Assembly: GCA_944989445.1 (NCBI GenBank)
Contig: CALYLW010000061.1
Coordinates: 930,001-994,000, forward strand
Origin: Ampullaceana balthica
Taxonomy: Eukaryota > Mollusca > Gastropoda > Lymnaeidae
Length of the DNA stretch: 64,000 nucleotides
Reading direction: 5' to 3'
In this document: in pieces, positions 1 to 11,240 of the stretch
Numbering within the stretch: the stretch's first letter is position 1
Layout of the letters: each line of letters begins with the position of its first letter
Made by a program: the position numbers and the translations under genes
The notes under the pieces: model-generated
The model's database searches: none
What the model was told of the DNA's origin: nothing
The model's input: the letters and a program-made list of their open reading frames with translations, nothing else

Positions 1-545
1 ACACCCTCCTCTTACCCTAATACCCCTCTTATCATAACACCCCTCTTACCATAACACTCCTCTTACCATAAAACTCCTCTTACCATAGCACACCTCTTAC
101 CATAACACTCCTCTTTTCATAGCACCACTCTTACCATAGCACCTCTCTTACCATAGCACCCCTCTTACCATATCACTCCTCTTACCATAGCACCCCTTTT
201 ACTATAGCACCCCTCTTTCCATAACACCCCTCTTTCTATAGCACCCCTCTTACCATAGCACCCCTCTTAACATAACACCCCTCTCTCTATAGCACCCCTC
301 TTACCATAACACCCCTCTTTCTATAGCACCCTCTTACCATAGCACCCCTCTTTCTATAGCACCCCTCTTACCACAACAGCCCTCTATTCATAGCACCCCT
401 CTTTCCATAACACCCCTCTTTCTATATCACCCCTCTTACCACAACAGCCCTCTATTCATAACAGCCCTCTTTCCATAACACCCCTCTTTCCATAACACCC
501 CTCTTTCCATAGCACCCCTCTTACCACAGCACCCCTTTTTACTAC
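1..545. repeat. Degenerate 17-bp tandem repeat (start cut by window)
   Basis: Repeats of roughly 17 bases around CACCCCTCTTACCATAG run from the first base to about 545. Variants read CTTTCTATAG, CTTTCCATAA and TTACCACAA, and the spacing slips by one or two bases, so the array is old. The plus strand is C/T/A-rich. No ORF of note lies here, and the array probably continues to the left of the window. Confidence 0.9.
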
Positions 546-1230
546 AGCATCCTCAAAGTCCAAGACCGGCGTGAGCGGTGTTTTCTATTGCCTGGATCCA
601 ATGACCAACTCGCACGCAACGAGAAAAGCGTCCCATCGTTTTCTGATGACAGACTCTGCTAGAAGAGCGTAGACCGAGGCCCGCGCGAGGGGGGAAACTC
701 CCTGGTTCTGTTGTGAAGGGCCGGCGTGAGCACTTTTTAGCCTTCCGTCTTTCTTACAAGACAGTTTCCCCAGCGAGACATCTGACACGCGCTCGATGGC
801 TAGGCAAGTTTGCGTAGTTTGTGCCAGCTATTTTCGTCCAGACACCAGTCTTTAAAGAAGAGCGAAAGAAGAAAATTAATTGTTCTTACGGATTGTTCCA
901 TTCACCTCGGGATGTGCCTTGTCGCCCTCGCTACTTCTGGTTATTTCTGGGGATTATTCGGTTCGATATTTCTACAAGTGGTTGGTGCCCGGCCCATTCG
1001 GACTTTAAGTGAGGATTAAAGAGGATAAGGGATTAAGAATTCAAGGAGGCACTGCGGACAAACGCCACTCTCTACGATAGCCAGGTTCAAAGGTCAGCAC
1101 GTGCGATTCGTCAGGCGTGGGGGGAAGTGATCGGTGTTTTAGGCGGTGGGGTGGGACGTGGTGATGTGCAGCAAACTTTGATGTGATGGGTGATGTGAAG
1201 TTTACGTCAAACTTTGAGGTGTCCAGCAGT
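546..1230. other. Unassigned unique sequence
   Basis: This stretch has ordinary base composition. The only internal repetition I noticed is a short duplicated phrase, GCCGGCGTGAGC near 721 and ACCGGCGTGAGC near 563. The short open frames here (about 60-70 codons) show no recognisable domain and overlap each other in different frames. I see no gene, RNA or transposon end that I can support. Confidence 0.5.
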
Positions 1231-1249
1231 TAACTATCATGGTTGCAGG

Positions 1250-1380
1250 TGTAGGTGTATCATGCGGTGTGGTTGATGTGGACGTATTCTGCAATGTGGT
1301 TTATGTGGATGTATTGTACAGTGTGGTTGATAAAGATGTATAGTGCAATGTGGTTGATGTGGATATATTGTATGTATATG
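1250..1380. repeat. 27-bp minisatellite at the LINE 3' end
   Basis: Four to five copies of a 27-base unit (core GTGTGGTTGATGTGGAT followed by GTATTGTRCA) lie directly beyond the 3' end of the minus-strand LINE relic. Related single or double copies occur at about 2919-2955, inside the LINE, and at about 3174-3225, beyond its 5' side. Short tandem tails are common at the 3' ends of some non-LTR retrotransposons, so this may have grown from the element's own tail. That link is inference. Confidence 0.75.
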
Positions 1381-1421
1381 TGGCATCTGCCCGTCTACGA
1401 AAGACGGTATATTTATTATCT

Positions 1422-3079
1422 TTATTGTTTGCAGCTCTTTGACTGGCTGATGACACCAGTCCTCGAGTGACAGTTTCTTCTGCATGTCACACACACGAAT
1501 GCAGTGGGGCAGTGTTGTCTGGCCTTCCCCCACGCTCTTTTTTCAACTGTTTCCGCCCTGGTTTGTTCCTCGGCTCTTGGTGATCATACTTTCACTATAG
1601 CCCGCCACGTGGACCTGTCTCTGCAAATGAGGTTTTACCAGTTTTGTATGTCAATGTTGGCTGCTTTCATGTCTCTTCTGCATTATGTCCGTGTATCTGA
1701 GACATGGCCGACCAACCGACCTTTTCCCTGTCACCAGCTCGCTGTATTGCACATCCTTGGGTATGCGACCAGTTTGCATTCTCTTGACGCGTCCAAGCCA
1801 TCGGAGGCGTCTTTGGCTTAATATGGCTGGAATGCTACTCATGCTTGCTTGAGCCAGGACCTCTGTGTTGGGGACTTTCTCTTGCCATTTGATGTCTAGG
1901 ATGCGGCGCAGGCATCTCAGGTGAAGCTATTGGGCCTCCGTTCATGCTTGGTATAGGTGGTCAACGACTCTTATCTTATCTGTTACAGACGCAACTTCTA
2001 TACAGAAGATTATTGCGTCCTACGCTTATCTCGCATCCGTAAAGGAGCGTGCTTAGTACGCAGGCCTGGTGTACCTTCAGCTTAGTTCTTGCTGTGAGTT
2101 TGGCATTGGACCAGACTCTTTTGTACAGTATAGCCGTAACAGTTGCCGCCTTCCCTATCCTACCACTTATCTCATCTTCCATTGAGAGGGTGCTCGAGAT
2201 GTTCGATCCCAGATATGTAAAACTGTCAACAACATCCAGGTCGCAGTCTTCAATGGTGATAGTGAGGAGGGAGGCAGCATCCTGTGCCATAATGTTGGTT
2301 TTCTTTATGCTAATGGTCAGGCCAAACTTTTTGCAGTCAGCGGAGAAGCTGGGTACAAGGTTCTGCAGGCCGTCTACTGTGTCAGATATTAAGGCAGCAT
2401 CGTCTGCAAATAAGAGCTCGCGCAGCAATATCTTCCTTATTTTGGTCTTGGCTCTAAGTCGGGCAATATTGAATAATCCGCCGCCAGCTCTGGTGTGTAA
2501 TATGTATATCCCCTCGCTGTTGTTCTTGAAGGCATACTGGAGTAAGATGGAGAATAATATTGCAAATAGAGTAGGTGCCAGTACGCAGCCTTGCTTTACT
2601 CCACTACTTACTAGGAAAGCCTCTGAGGTGGCACCGTTACAGCACTCCGTGCCCTGCATGTTATCGTGGAATTGCTTGATGGTGTTAAGCAGACGAGTAG
2701 GGCAGCCTATTTTTTTTACTAAGATCTGGAAAAGGCCGCTTCTGCTGACAAGATGAAAAGCTTTAGTGAGGGCGATGAACGCGATGTATAGAGGCATATG
2801 TTGCTCCCTGCATTTCTCCTGCAGCTGGCGAAGAGAGAAGATCATGTCTGTGGTTGACCTTCCAGCTCGAAAGCCACATTGGGATTCTGGGAGTGCACGC
2901 GATGCTAGGGTCTGCATGATATATTGTATTGTTTGGTTAATGTGGATGTATTTTTTGTGTGTGTCCCATAACCTCGTTGTCGTAGGGGTTCTAATGTTTC
3001 CGTTATAACTTTCTCGGGGCTTGGTAGACTTGGCGGCGCCCATCTCCTCTCTACAAGTCAGGGGTGTACTTCTTAGCAA
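1422..3079 (-). pseudogene. Non-LTR retrotransposon (LINE) reverse transcriptase, broken
   Basis: Minus-strand remnant of a LINE ORF2. The longest piece (1976-3079, 367 codons) holds the RT core in order: QCGFRAGRSTTD around residue 67, a motif-A region near 100-110, GVKQGCVLAPTLF near 160-172 and the active-site box FADD at 224-227, then a thumb-like segment with YLGS. Motif A reads IALTKAFH, so the expected catalytic Asp is Ala and the following Asp is His; the enzyme is dead. Frameshifts split the C-terminal part. One segment runs through RRLRWLGRVKRM and GRPCLRY (1651-1842). A last segment carries a Cys/His knuckle (CVTC, then C-H near 1450-1490) and a stop at 1422. The linker upstream of RT is mostly missing: sequence typical of the pre-RT region (REEMGAAKSTK) sits about 35 residues before the RT core, with minisatellite-like sequence between. 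The clade is not settled; it looks like the RTE/I-type group with a C-terminal zinc knuckle. Confidence 0.9.
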
Positions 3080-3363
3080 TAGTCATATATCAATCTTTAT
3101 AATGTGGCCTAAGCGTGGGCTAGATCACACGCACCTCAGCTTGTGAGGAGAGCGCACTACTGACTTAAGTATTTTGCAGTGTGGTTCATGTGAATGTATT
3201 GTGCAGTGTGGTCGATGTGAAAGAGATTAACCTTAATCCAAAACAGTAAATCACATTTGGATAAGCTCTATGACATAAAAGATAACATTTAATTCTTCTC
3301 CTTAATGAAAAGTTAAATGAAAAAATAGGAAATGTTGCCAATATTATGTTATTGACTAACAGA
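3080..3363. other. LINE 5' flank with minisatellite unit
   Basis: Non-coding sequence between the LINE relic and the next repeat. About two copies of the same 27-bp minisatellite unit found at the LINE 3' end lie at 3174-3225 (GCAGTGTGGTTCATGTGAAT, then GCAGTGTGGTCGATGTGAAA). The rest is AT-rich and unassigned. Confidence 0.55.
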
Positions 3364-3460
3364 CAATGTTCCCTGTAAGTTGCGCGGCTGCGCAGATATC
3401 TGACTGACACTGCGCAGCAGTTTAGAATAACCGTGCAGCACATTTTGTAAAATATTTTTT
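3364..3460 (+). mobile_element. Partial copy of hAT-like MITE (left end only)
   Basis: The stretch starts CAATGTTCCCTGTAAG and continues through GCGCGGCTGCGCAGATATCT and GACTGACACTGCGCAGCAG. This matches the left part of the complete element at 5959-6155. I see no matching right terminus or target duplication, so this looks like a truncated copy. A further internal fragment lies at 20611-20682. Confidence 0.65.
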
Positions 3461-3659
3461 TTTAAAAACGTGATACAGAATAAAATGAGCATAAACAATA
3501 TTGTCCGTTGTCGTCAAAAATCTACAGCATTTCCACGAAATACTAAATTTTACGCCTCGCTCTCCTGGCGAATAAGCATGGCTACGCTTTGGAACGACCT
3601 CGCCGTTCACGTAATCACCTTTTCTAAAACACTCTTAAAACCACGAGCACAGGTGGGTG

Positions 3660-5090
3660 GACATGGGTAGGTTGTAGAGACATCTTAGTCAGTCAGTGGT
3701 TGTAGAGACATATTAGTCAGTCAGTGGTTGTAGAGATATCTGAGTCAGTCAGTGGTTGTAGATATATCTTAGTCAGTCAGTTGTTGTAGAGATATCTTAG
3801 TCAGTCAGTGGTTGTAGATATATCTTAGTCAGTCAGTTGTTGTAGATATATCTTAGTCAGTCAGTGGTTGTAGAGATATCTTAGTCAGTCAGTGGTTGTA
3901 GATATATCTTAGTCAGTCAGTTGTTGTAGAGATATCTTAGTAAGTCAGTGGTTGTAGATATATCTTAGTCAGTCAGTTGTTGTAGATATATCTTAGTCAG
4001 TCAGTGGTTGTAGATATATCTTAGTCAGTCAGTTGTTGTAGAGATATCTTAGTCAGTCAGTGGTTGTAGAGATATCTTAGTCAGTCAGTGGTTGTAGATA
4101 TATCTTAGTCAGTCAGTTGTTGTAGATATATCTTAGTCAGTCAGTGGTTGTAGATATATCTTAGTCAGTCAGTGGTTGTAGATATATCTTAGTCAGTCAG
4201 TTGTTGTAGATATATCTTAGTCAGTCAGTGGTTGTAGATATATCTTAGTCAGTCAGTTGTTGTAGAGATATCTTAGTCAGTCAGTGGTTGTAGATATATC
4301 TTAGTCAGTCAGTTGTTGTAGAGATATCTTAGTCAGTCAGTGGTTGTAGATATATCTTAGTCAGTCAGTTGTTGTAGAGATATCTTAGTAAGTCAGTGGT
4401 TGTAGATATATCTTAGTCAGTCAGTTGTTGTAGAGATATCTTAGTCAGTCAGTGGTTGTAGAGATATCTTAGTCAGTTGTTGTAGAGATATCTTAGTCAG
4501 TCAGTGGTTGTAGATATATCTTAGTCAGTCAGTTGTTGTAGAGATATCTTAGTCAGTCAGTTGTTGTAGAGACATCTTAGTCAGGCAGTGGTTGTAGAGA
4601 TAACTTAGTCAGTCAGTGGTTGTAGAGATATCTTAGTCAGTCAGTGGTTGTAGATATATCTTAGTCAGTCAGTTGTTGTAGAGATATCTTAGTCAGTCAG
4701 TGGTTGTAGAGATATCTTAGTCAGTCAGTGGTTGTAGATATATCTTAGTCAGTCAGTTGTTGTAGATATATCTTAGTCAGTCAGTGGTTGTAGATATATC
4801 TTAGTCAGTCAGTGGTTGTAGAGATAACTTAGTCAGTCAGTTGTTGTAGATATATCTTAGTCAGTCAGTGGTTGTAGAGATAACTTAGTCAGTCAGTGGT
4901 TGTAGAGATATCTTAGTCAGTCAGTGGTTTTAGATATATCTTAATCAGTCAGTTGTTGTAGAGATATCTTAGTCAGTCAGTGGTTGTAGATACATCTTAG
5001 GCAGTCAGTTGTTGTAGAGATATCTTAGTCAGTCAGTTGCTGTACAGATATCTTAGTCAGTCAGTGGTTGTAGAGAGATACTAGCCAATC
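3660..5090. repeat. 28-bp minisatellite, about 50 copies
   Basis: The unit is GTTGTAGAGATATCTTAGTC followed by AGTCAGTG, 28 bases. Two positions vary in a patterned way: GAGATA or GATATA, and CAGTGGTTG or CAGTTGTTG. Neighbouring copies often alternate, giving a loose 56-bp higher-order pattern. A few copies are shortened (one near 4470) or carry unique changes near the right end, where the array decays into single-copy DNA. No reading frame of interest is present. Confidence 0.95.
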
Positions 5091-5099
5091 AGTGAATAC

Positions 5100-5470
5100 A
5101 ACAAAGTATAGCTATAATGGTATTGTAAATAATTTGTACATCTATTGTTGCAGTGTTAAAAGTTTATAAATAGCTTTTAAATATAACATGGCAAGGTAAA
5201 ACTTTATAAATAGTGTACAAATATATAATGATCGATTTAAAATGTATAAATAGCGTATAATAAGTGTGTAATGGCAGCGTTAAAAAAGTTTAAAATAGCC
5301 TAAAGATTTATAAGGCGGTGTTAAAGTTATATAAAAGTGTATAAATCTGTAAGGCAGTGTTAAAATTATACAAATAATTTTATAATCAATCATGATTGCG
5401 GTAGACATTTAAAAAAGCGTTTAAAAGCTGTTAAATAGTGTAAACGGCTACATTGTGCAAATAGCATATG
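5100..5470. repeat. AT-rich degenerate repeat
   Basis: Recurring phrases of the type TTTATAAATAG, GTGTATAAAT and GGCAGTGTTAAA recur roughly every 55-65 bases. The copies are too diverged for a firm unit length. The region is AT-rich and non-coding. Confidence 0.5.
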
Positions 5471-5950
5471 ATACCGGTGAAAATGGTGGATGGAGTACGT
5501 ACTTGTTTCATCCACTATTTCGACGAGTTGCTTGTTAACCCTTGTGTGCCCATCACCCCACGAATACATTTATCGTTTAGTGTGGCTGAAGTAAGATGTA
5601 AGCCGAGATATCGGCCAGGAAATCTGATAGAGAATATTAAACAGCCGCGGTGTAGGAGCAGATCAAAGTGTGCTACCCCCTCCCCACCCCCATCCCAACT
5701 CCACCCCCCGCACCAGACAGAACAAACCAATCTGCAGGACGGGGCACAGGCGTCACTTGTGATGGGTGGGTGTGGGGGGGAAAAGGGGAACTTTAGTTGC
5801 ATATGTGGAAGCTGTATTTAAAGGCTGTATTTGGTCAGAAGAACAATTGATCGAACCACTAGATTTTTTTTATTTTCAAATGGAGCAGCCGAGAATGTTC
5901 GCCGTTGTATGTTACCAAGTCAGCCATGGACCGCCATAACGGCGACACAC
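5471..5950. other. Unassigned sequence before the MITE
   Basis: An open frame of 117 codons on plus (5468-5821) and one of 95 codons on minus overlap here. Neither shows a domain, and both run through a C-rich patch (CTACCCCCTCCCCACCCCCA near 5670). I do not call a gene. Near 5930 a phrase CCATAACGGCGACACAC also occurs on the far side of the MITE as CCATAACGGCAACACA. Confidence 0.5.
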
Positions 5951-5958
5951 GTCATTAC

Positions 5959-6155
5959 CAATGTTCCCTTTAGGCTGCGCGGCCGTGCCGATATCTGACC
6001 GACGCTGAGACACAGTTTATAATTACCGCGAGAAGGATAATTCAAATTCTGTTTGCCGTGGTTTTAAATTTTGTTAACAATGGATGTTGTGCAACGTGCA
6101 CACATGTTTTATTTTTATTTTGCACAAGTAGCAACGAACCTTAGAGGGAACACAG
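5959..6155 (+). mobile_element. hAT-like MITE with perfect 8-bp target duplication
   Basis: The element is 197 bp. Its left end is CAATGTTCCCTTTAGG and its right end is CCTTAGAGGGAACACAG, giving imperfect terminal inverted repeats around TGTTCCCT(C/T)TAAGG. It is flanked on both sides by GTCATTAC (5951-5958 and 6156-6163), a perfect 8-bp duplication, which is the hallmark of hAT insertion. There is no coding capacity. Related fragments lie at 3364-3460 and 20611-20682, so it is a dispersed family. The superfamily call rests on duplication length and the CA...(A)G termini. Confidence 0.88.
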
Positions 6156-6179
6156 GTCATTACTGGTTGCCATAACGGC

Positions 6180-6592
6180 AACACAAATCCTGACTAGACA
6201 GTTCGACTGCCATGACAGTTAAGTAATGACTGGACAGTTTGACTGCCATGACAGTAAAGTTATGACTGGACAGGTTGCCTGCCATGACAGTAAAGTTATG
6301 ACTGGACAGGTTGACTGTCATGACAGTTAATTAATGACTGAACAGGTTGACTGCCATGACAGTAAAGTTATGACTGGACAGGTTGACTGCCATGACAGTT
6401 AAGTAATGACTTGACAGGTTGACTGTCATGACAGTAAAGTTATGACTGGACAGGTTGACTGCCATGACAGTTAAGTAATGACTTGACAGGTTGACTGTCA
6501 TGACAGTAAAGTTATGACTTTGACTGCCATGACAGTTAAGTAATGACTTGACAGGTTGACTGTCATGACAGTAAAGTTATGACTGGACAGTA
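6180..6592. repeat. 36-bp minisatellite, about 11 copies
   Basis: The unit is GACTGGACAGGTTGACTGCC followed by ATGACAGTAAAGTTAT, 36 bases. Copies alternate between GTAAAGTTAT and GTTAAGTAAT endings and between GACTGGACAG and GACTTGACAG, so the right part behaves as a 72-bp dimer. One copy near 6518 lacks the GGACAGG segment. Confidence 0.92.
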
Positions 6593-6751
6593 GTATGGGG
6601 ATGTCATATAAGTAGCTAAGGTTTATTAATGCTATGTGCGGCAGTGGCTCTCAAAGGGTATAACTTTTCTTCAAAAAATCGAACACACAATTTCCTATTT
6701 TGAAAGATGAGATTAATTCATATGGAATACATCTACCGTTGTTTGACAGAA

Positions 6752-7250
6752 TACACCTATTGTTGCAAGCCGACCCCCCAAAAATAATAGGTCAGCTTAA
6801 ACAAAATGGTACACGTTTTTTTTTAAAAACTACAAGCTAAATCGGTCATTATGATCGTTTACTTTGTACTGCCTATCTTTGTCTTTTGTGCTCTTTGTTA
6901 GGCAAGAGTTGCCGGTATTTAAAAAAAAATTCTTTGGTTAACAGTGACGAAAGCGCGTACATTTAAATTTGTTGTTAAAAACAAAATTTGTAAAACAATT
7001 TATTAAAACGTTCATAAATAAAATGATTAAATAAGGTAAGTGCAGATGTGTAATAATATATTATAGCTTCTGGTAGAGCAGTCGAATCTTGTAGAATGCA
7101 GAAAAGGACCTTGATGATCTACAATAACAACACTGGTATTCAATATCCATGCAGAAATACGTTAAGATCAGCTCGTAAGCCGACCCCCCAACTCTTTTTC
7201 ACATAGATTTTGTCTAAAAAAGGTCGGATTGCGAACGAGTATATACGGTA
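6752..7250 (+). mobile_element. Probable pogo/Tc1-type MITE, decayed
   Basis: The left side reads TTGTTGCAAGCCGACCCCCC and the right side AGGTCGGATTGCGAACGAGT then ATATACGGTA. The reverse complement of the right end (CGTTCGCAATCCGACC) matches the left end imperfectly. A second GTAAGCCGACCCCCC lies near 7177, as a subterminal copy. TA dinucleotides flank both sides but the region is AT-rich, so the duplication is weak evidence. No transposase remnant is seen. Boundaries are uncertain by tens of bases. Confidence 0.45.
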
Positions 7251-7259
7251 TTTCTTTAT

Positions 7260-8560
7260 TAAATTATAACCGCAACATTTTAAACGATATACTTGAGAAA
7301 AAGTACCACACACCCCTTTCCTTTCCGTTGTAATAATTTAATGATTTCTTCAAGTGTATTACCAAAATCAAAACTGTGTTGTCAGTCCTAGCGGTCTGTT
7401 TCTCGGTAAATACTGTTAGCGTGATCACCTCCCCAGAGCCAGCACTAAGTGGACTTTGGTCAGTGTCCCTTTGGTCTATCATCGTCAGTTGGTCATCGAT
7501 CGTTCCTGCTTTGGTCACCATTACACGTATGAGGCACCTATGTGACACATGCAAGTGGGTCCAGCCCTCGATTCCCACGGCTCAGTCCGCGAGCTTCGCC
7601 CGAGAGATCTGGAGTGGCTCACAGGATAGAATTCATTACTTTGGGTCTCGGCTGTTTCCCAAGACAAAGGTGGTCGTGGAGCCCTTGAGCCCACCCAATC
7701 TCTTGGACCTATTTGGTGGGCTGCGTCCCCTGGTCTCTCCTATAGAATGTCTTGTTGTCAGAGGGGGGGCGAGTTGAAAGATGTCATTAGATCAAGCTGG
7801 AGTCAATCCTGCCTGTAAATCCGGGAGTTTTATTCTCTGCATTTACTTGGTTGACTATTTTATTCGGTGAAATCTCGAGAGTAAACATCTGGAGGTCATG
7901 TTGTTTTCAACGGAAATATTAATAGACCCGAAAGAGATTACAATTAAAATGCCCGATATAAATTTCTATTTTAAAAACTGTTACTTTTCTTCTTCTACAA
8001 AACTATAAAACCAGTAGCAACAATTTGCTCACAATAACAATTATGCATATCGGCTTAAGTGACCTCATTATGCTCTACATCTTCCCGGATCTCATTAAAG
8101 ACTGATACAGATAGATTGTGTCAAGAAGAGTTATGTCCCCGCTATCAGTCAAGCATCAAACATCTCACTTATATTAAAAGGAAATTTGACATCTGTGATA
8201 TAAACGAATTAGAATAGCTACATACTCTGGACAAATGACAGACTTAAAGCAATGAATCGACAAACATGGATTGTTGCCCGCTAACAGAAACGAGCCGTCA
8301 ACAATCAAAGTGCACATCTGAGAAGTGCGTGTCCAGTATTACATTAAGTCAATGTTTTGTCCCTCAAAGCTGACCCTATTGACAACCCAATTTTTACCCG
8401 TCCAGAAAAACATCCCATTAGCCACCTTGGGTCCGTGTCCAGTCAACTCAATAAGTCAATATCTGGCCCAAACAGAGGACCCCCCCCCAAACACACACAC
8501 ACACAATCTTCCCTGGACTGTGAGCCGAGTCTCCCTTTCATTGAGTTTGGGTTTGTCCTT
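7260..8560. other. Unassigned sequence, no supportable gene
   Basis: A 133-codon frame (7376-7777, plus) is the longest here. It opens with GTG instead of ATG, has no recognisable domain, and overlaps a 104-codon frame on minus. The remainder is mixed unique sequence with a short AC run near 8491-8505. I see no transposon ends or RNA genes. Confidence 0.45.
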
Positions 8561-8564
8561 TCTT

Positions 8565-8835
8565 TCATTAGAAAGACATTGGACTTGTTCTGTGTTTGTC
8601 CTAACATGAGTTCCACCAGAAGGACATCGGAATAATCATGTGTTTGTCCTAACATGAGTTCCACCAGAAGTACATCGGAATAATCATGTGTTTGTCCTAA
8701 CATGAGTTCCACCAGAAGGACATCGGACTAGTTCTGTGTTTGTCCTAACATGAGTTCCACCAGAAGGACATTGGACTAGATCTGTGTTTGTCCTAACATG
8801 AGTTCCACCAGAAGGACTTCGGACTAGATACGCGG
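8565..8835. repeat. 48-bp minisatellite, about 5 copies
   Basis: The unit contains GTGTTTGTCCTAACATGAGT then TCCACCAGAAGGACATCGGA and a variable tail (ATAATCAT, CTAGTTCT or CTAGATCT). Because 48 is divisible by three the minus strand stays open, giving an 89-codon frame at 8443-8712 with a 16-residue repeat. I regard that frame as a by-product. Confidence 0.9.
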
Positions 8836-9814
8836 TCCCATCATTTGGACATTGGACGAGATCGGCGAACAGCTAACACCATTTCACAGTCAACGTCCCA
8901 CTATTAAAACTTCGATACGATGTCCAGGTCAGTGGGTCAGTTGGCGACCTAAACTGGACCAGTAGCGTCACAGAATCATCTGATGAGGCTGACGCCAAAT
9001 ACCTGACAACAAAGTTGATGATTTCACCGAGTCGAGATGTGTGGGTATAATATAAAAGAAGGATCCACCTTCACCCCCAGGTGAATGCCACCTCTGGATG
9101 ACTCAAACACTGGAAACGCCACTGAGCAACTCATTTCCAGTTTTTCGTGTTATTTGCATTGAGTTTATGCTGTGGTTTTGTTCATATTTCCATGTTGCCG
9201 TGATCTTGTACATGTTTCCCTTTTCCCGTGACCTTGTACACATTCCCTTATTGCTGTAATCTCGTTCATATTTCCCGATTGCTGTGCTTTTGTTTAGACT
9301 TTCCTTGCCATGTTGCTGTGGTTTTGTGCATATTTTTTTTCTGTTATAAGTAAATAATGGCTTCGCGAAGCATGGAATACTAAAAGTGTTGTCAAATCTT
9401 TTTGAGTTACAAAGTAATTAGCAGTCGTATCATATTTGATGAAGCTCCTTGTCCTATTCAAAGTTAGACACTAGCTAACGATCATTATCTCTCTCACTTG
9501 ATCGTTGAGTCACTGACAATTTGCAGACGTCGTAATCACCCAGGTTCAGTTTCTCGTACGGCCCCGCTGTGCCCAGAACGGGTCGTCTGAAATGCAACAT
9601 TTGAGGAGCGGGTAAGGTCGTGGTGGTGGGATCGTAGTGGGATGATGGTATGTTGCGGGAAAGGGGCTGTAATCCTACTTTTACAACCACACCGATAGAA
9701 AGCCGTCCTATTTTGCAATAAAACCAGTTGACGCCGACTTTGTTCAGACTTTCAATGTATCTAAAATCTTTGGTTTCGGACGATTGTCAATCTTCTGTCT
9801 TGCGTTCTAATATT
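8836..9814. other. Unassigned; weak repeat at 9165-9340
   Basis: Between 9165 and 9340 a phrase like TTGCTGTGGTTTTGTTCATA with TTTCCC recurs about every 35 bases, strongly diverged. The rest, including overlapping short minus-strand frames at 9475-9718, shows nothing I recognise. Confidence 0.4.
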
Positions 9815-10780
9815 ATTTAATACAGTTGTGTATTGTGTCCCTTTCTATCTTGTATTGTTATATTAGGTGATACAGTTGTGTCCCTTTATATCTTGTATTG
9901 TTATATTAGGTGATACAGTTGTGTCCCTTTCTATCTTGGATTGTTATATTAGGTGATACAGTTGTGTCCCTTTCTATCTTGTATTGTTATATTAGGTGAT
10001 ACAGTTGTGTCCCTTTCTATCTTGTGTTGTTATATTAAGTGATACAGTTGTGTCCCTTTCTATCTTGTGTTGTTATATTAGGTGATACAGTTGTGTCCCT
10101 TTCTATCTTGTGTTGTTATATTAGGTGATACAGTTGTGTCCCTTTCTATCTTGTGTTGTTATATTAGGTGATACAGTTGTGTCCCGTTCTATCTTGTGTT
10201 GTTATATTAGGTGATACAGTTGTGTCCCTTTCTATCTTGTGTTGTTATATTAGGTGATACAGTTGTGTCCCTTTCTATCTTGTGTTGTTATATTAGGTGA
10301 TACAGTTGTGTCCCTTTCTATCTTGTGTTGTTATATTAGGTGATACAGTTGTGCCCCTTTCTATCTTGTGTTGTTATATTAGGTGATACAGTTGTGTCCC
10401 TTTCTATCTTGTGTTGTTATATTAGGTGATACAGTTGTGTCCCTTTCTATCTTGTGTTGTTATATTAGGTGATACAGTTGTGTCCCTTTCTATCTTGTGT
10501 TGTTATATTAGGTGATACAGTTGTGTCCCGTTATATCTTGCGTTGTTATATTAGGTGATACAGTTGTGTCCCTTTCTATCTTGTGTTGTTATATTAGGTG
10601 ATACAGTTGTGTCCCTTTCTATCTTGTGTTGTTATATTAGGTGATACAGTTGTGTCCCTTTCTATCTTGTGTTGTTATATTAAGTGATACAGTTGTGTCC
10701 CTTTCTATCTTGTGTTGTTATATTAGGTGATACAGTTGTGTTTCCTTCTGTCTTCTGCTCTTATATTAAGTCAAGTGATA
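9815..10780. repeat. 43-bp minisatellite, about 22 copies
   Basis: The unit is GTTATATTAGGTGATACAGT followed by TGTGTCCCTTTCTATCTTGT and GTT, 43 bases. Central copies are nearly identical. The outer copies differ more (TATTGTT or TTGGATTG on the left; CTTCTGCTCTTATATTAAG on the right), the usual gradient in an array homogenised from its centre. No frame runs through it. Confidence 0.95.
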
Positions 10781-11240
10781 CAGTTGTGTCCCCTATGTCT
10801 CGTGTTCCTACATCACGTGATAAACTTATTTCCCAGTTAACCTAAAAGATAAACATCTCGATTTTGACATGATTGAAGGTCACGTACACAAAAATGAAAT
10901 GTTCACCACGAATGCCGTGCCTTTCGTGTGATGTCATCTTGAACCATCTCGACTGACTATGCCGTTTTCTCGCATCCTTTCAGCTCAACTCCAGGGGAGA
11001 CAATGAGAGTTGACCCGAAACTAACCTGTTCCAACACAAGATCCGGGTGCGACCGTCCTGGGCCCAGTGGTCGTATCGTGACGTCAGTCTAAGCATTGGT
11101 ACACAGCGTCCCGTCATTCCCAGGCGCAAGTCATGGAGGGCTGGGGCTAGGCACCTTCCGGCGGCACTTCTGCTCCAGCAGACTGCGGCCCAGCGGGAAG
11201 AGATCCCATTGGAGGATATCAACATGATTGTGTTACAGTC
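10781..11240. other. Unique, fairly GC-rich flank of the 33-bp array
   Basis: This single-copy stretch is less AT-rich than its surroundings. It holds a pyrimidine tract ending in CAG near 10967-10983 that resembles a 3' splice site, and a TGACGTCA-like site near 11079. The plus frame feeding the 33-bp array has an in-frame TGA at 11011 and opens from a GTG at 11047. A spliced exon here is possible but unproven; nothing resembles a known protein. Confidence 0.35.

Noticed and set aside
2049..2756. 235-codon plus frame
   Set aside because: It is the antisense shadow of the LINE reverse transcriptase, whose motifs are clear on minus.
7376..7777. 133-codon plus frame as a gene
   Set aside because: GTG start, no domain, no repeat of codon structure, and an overlapping frame on the other strand.
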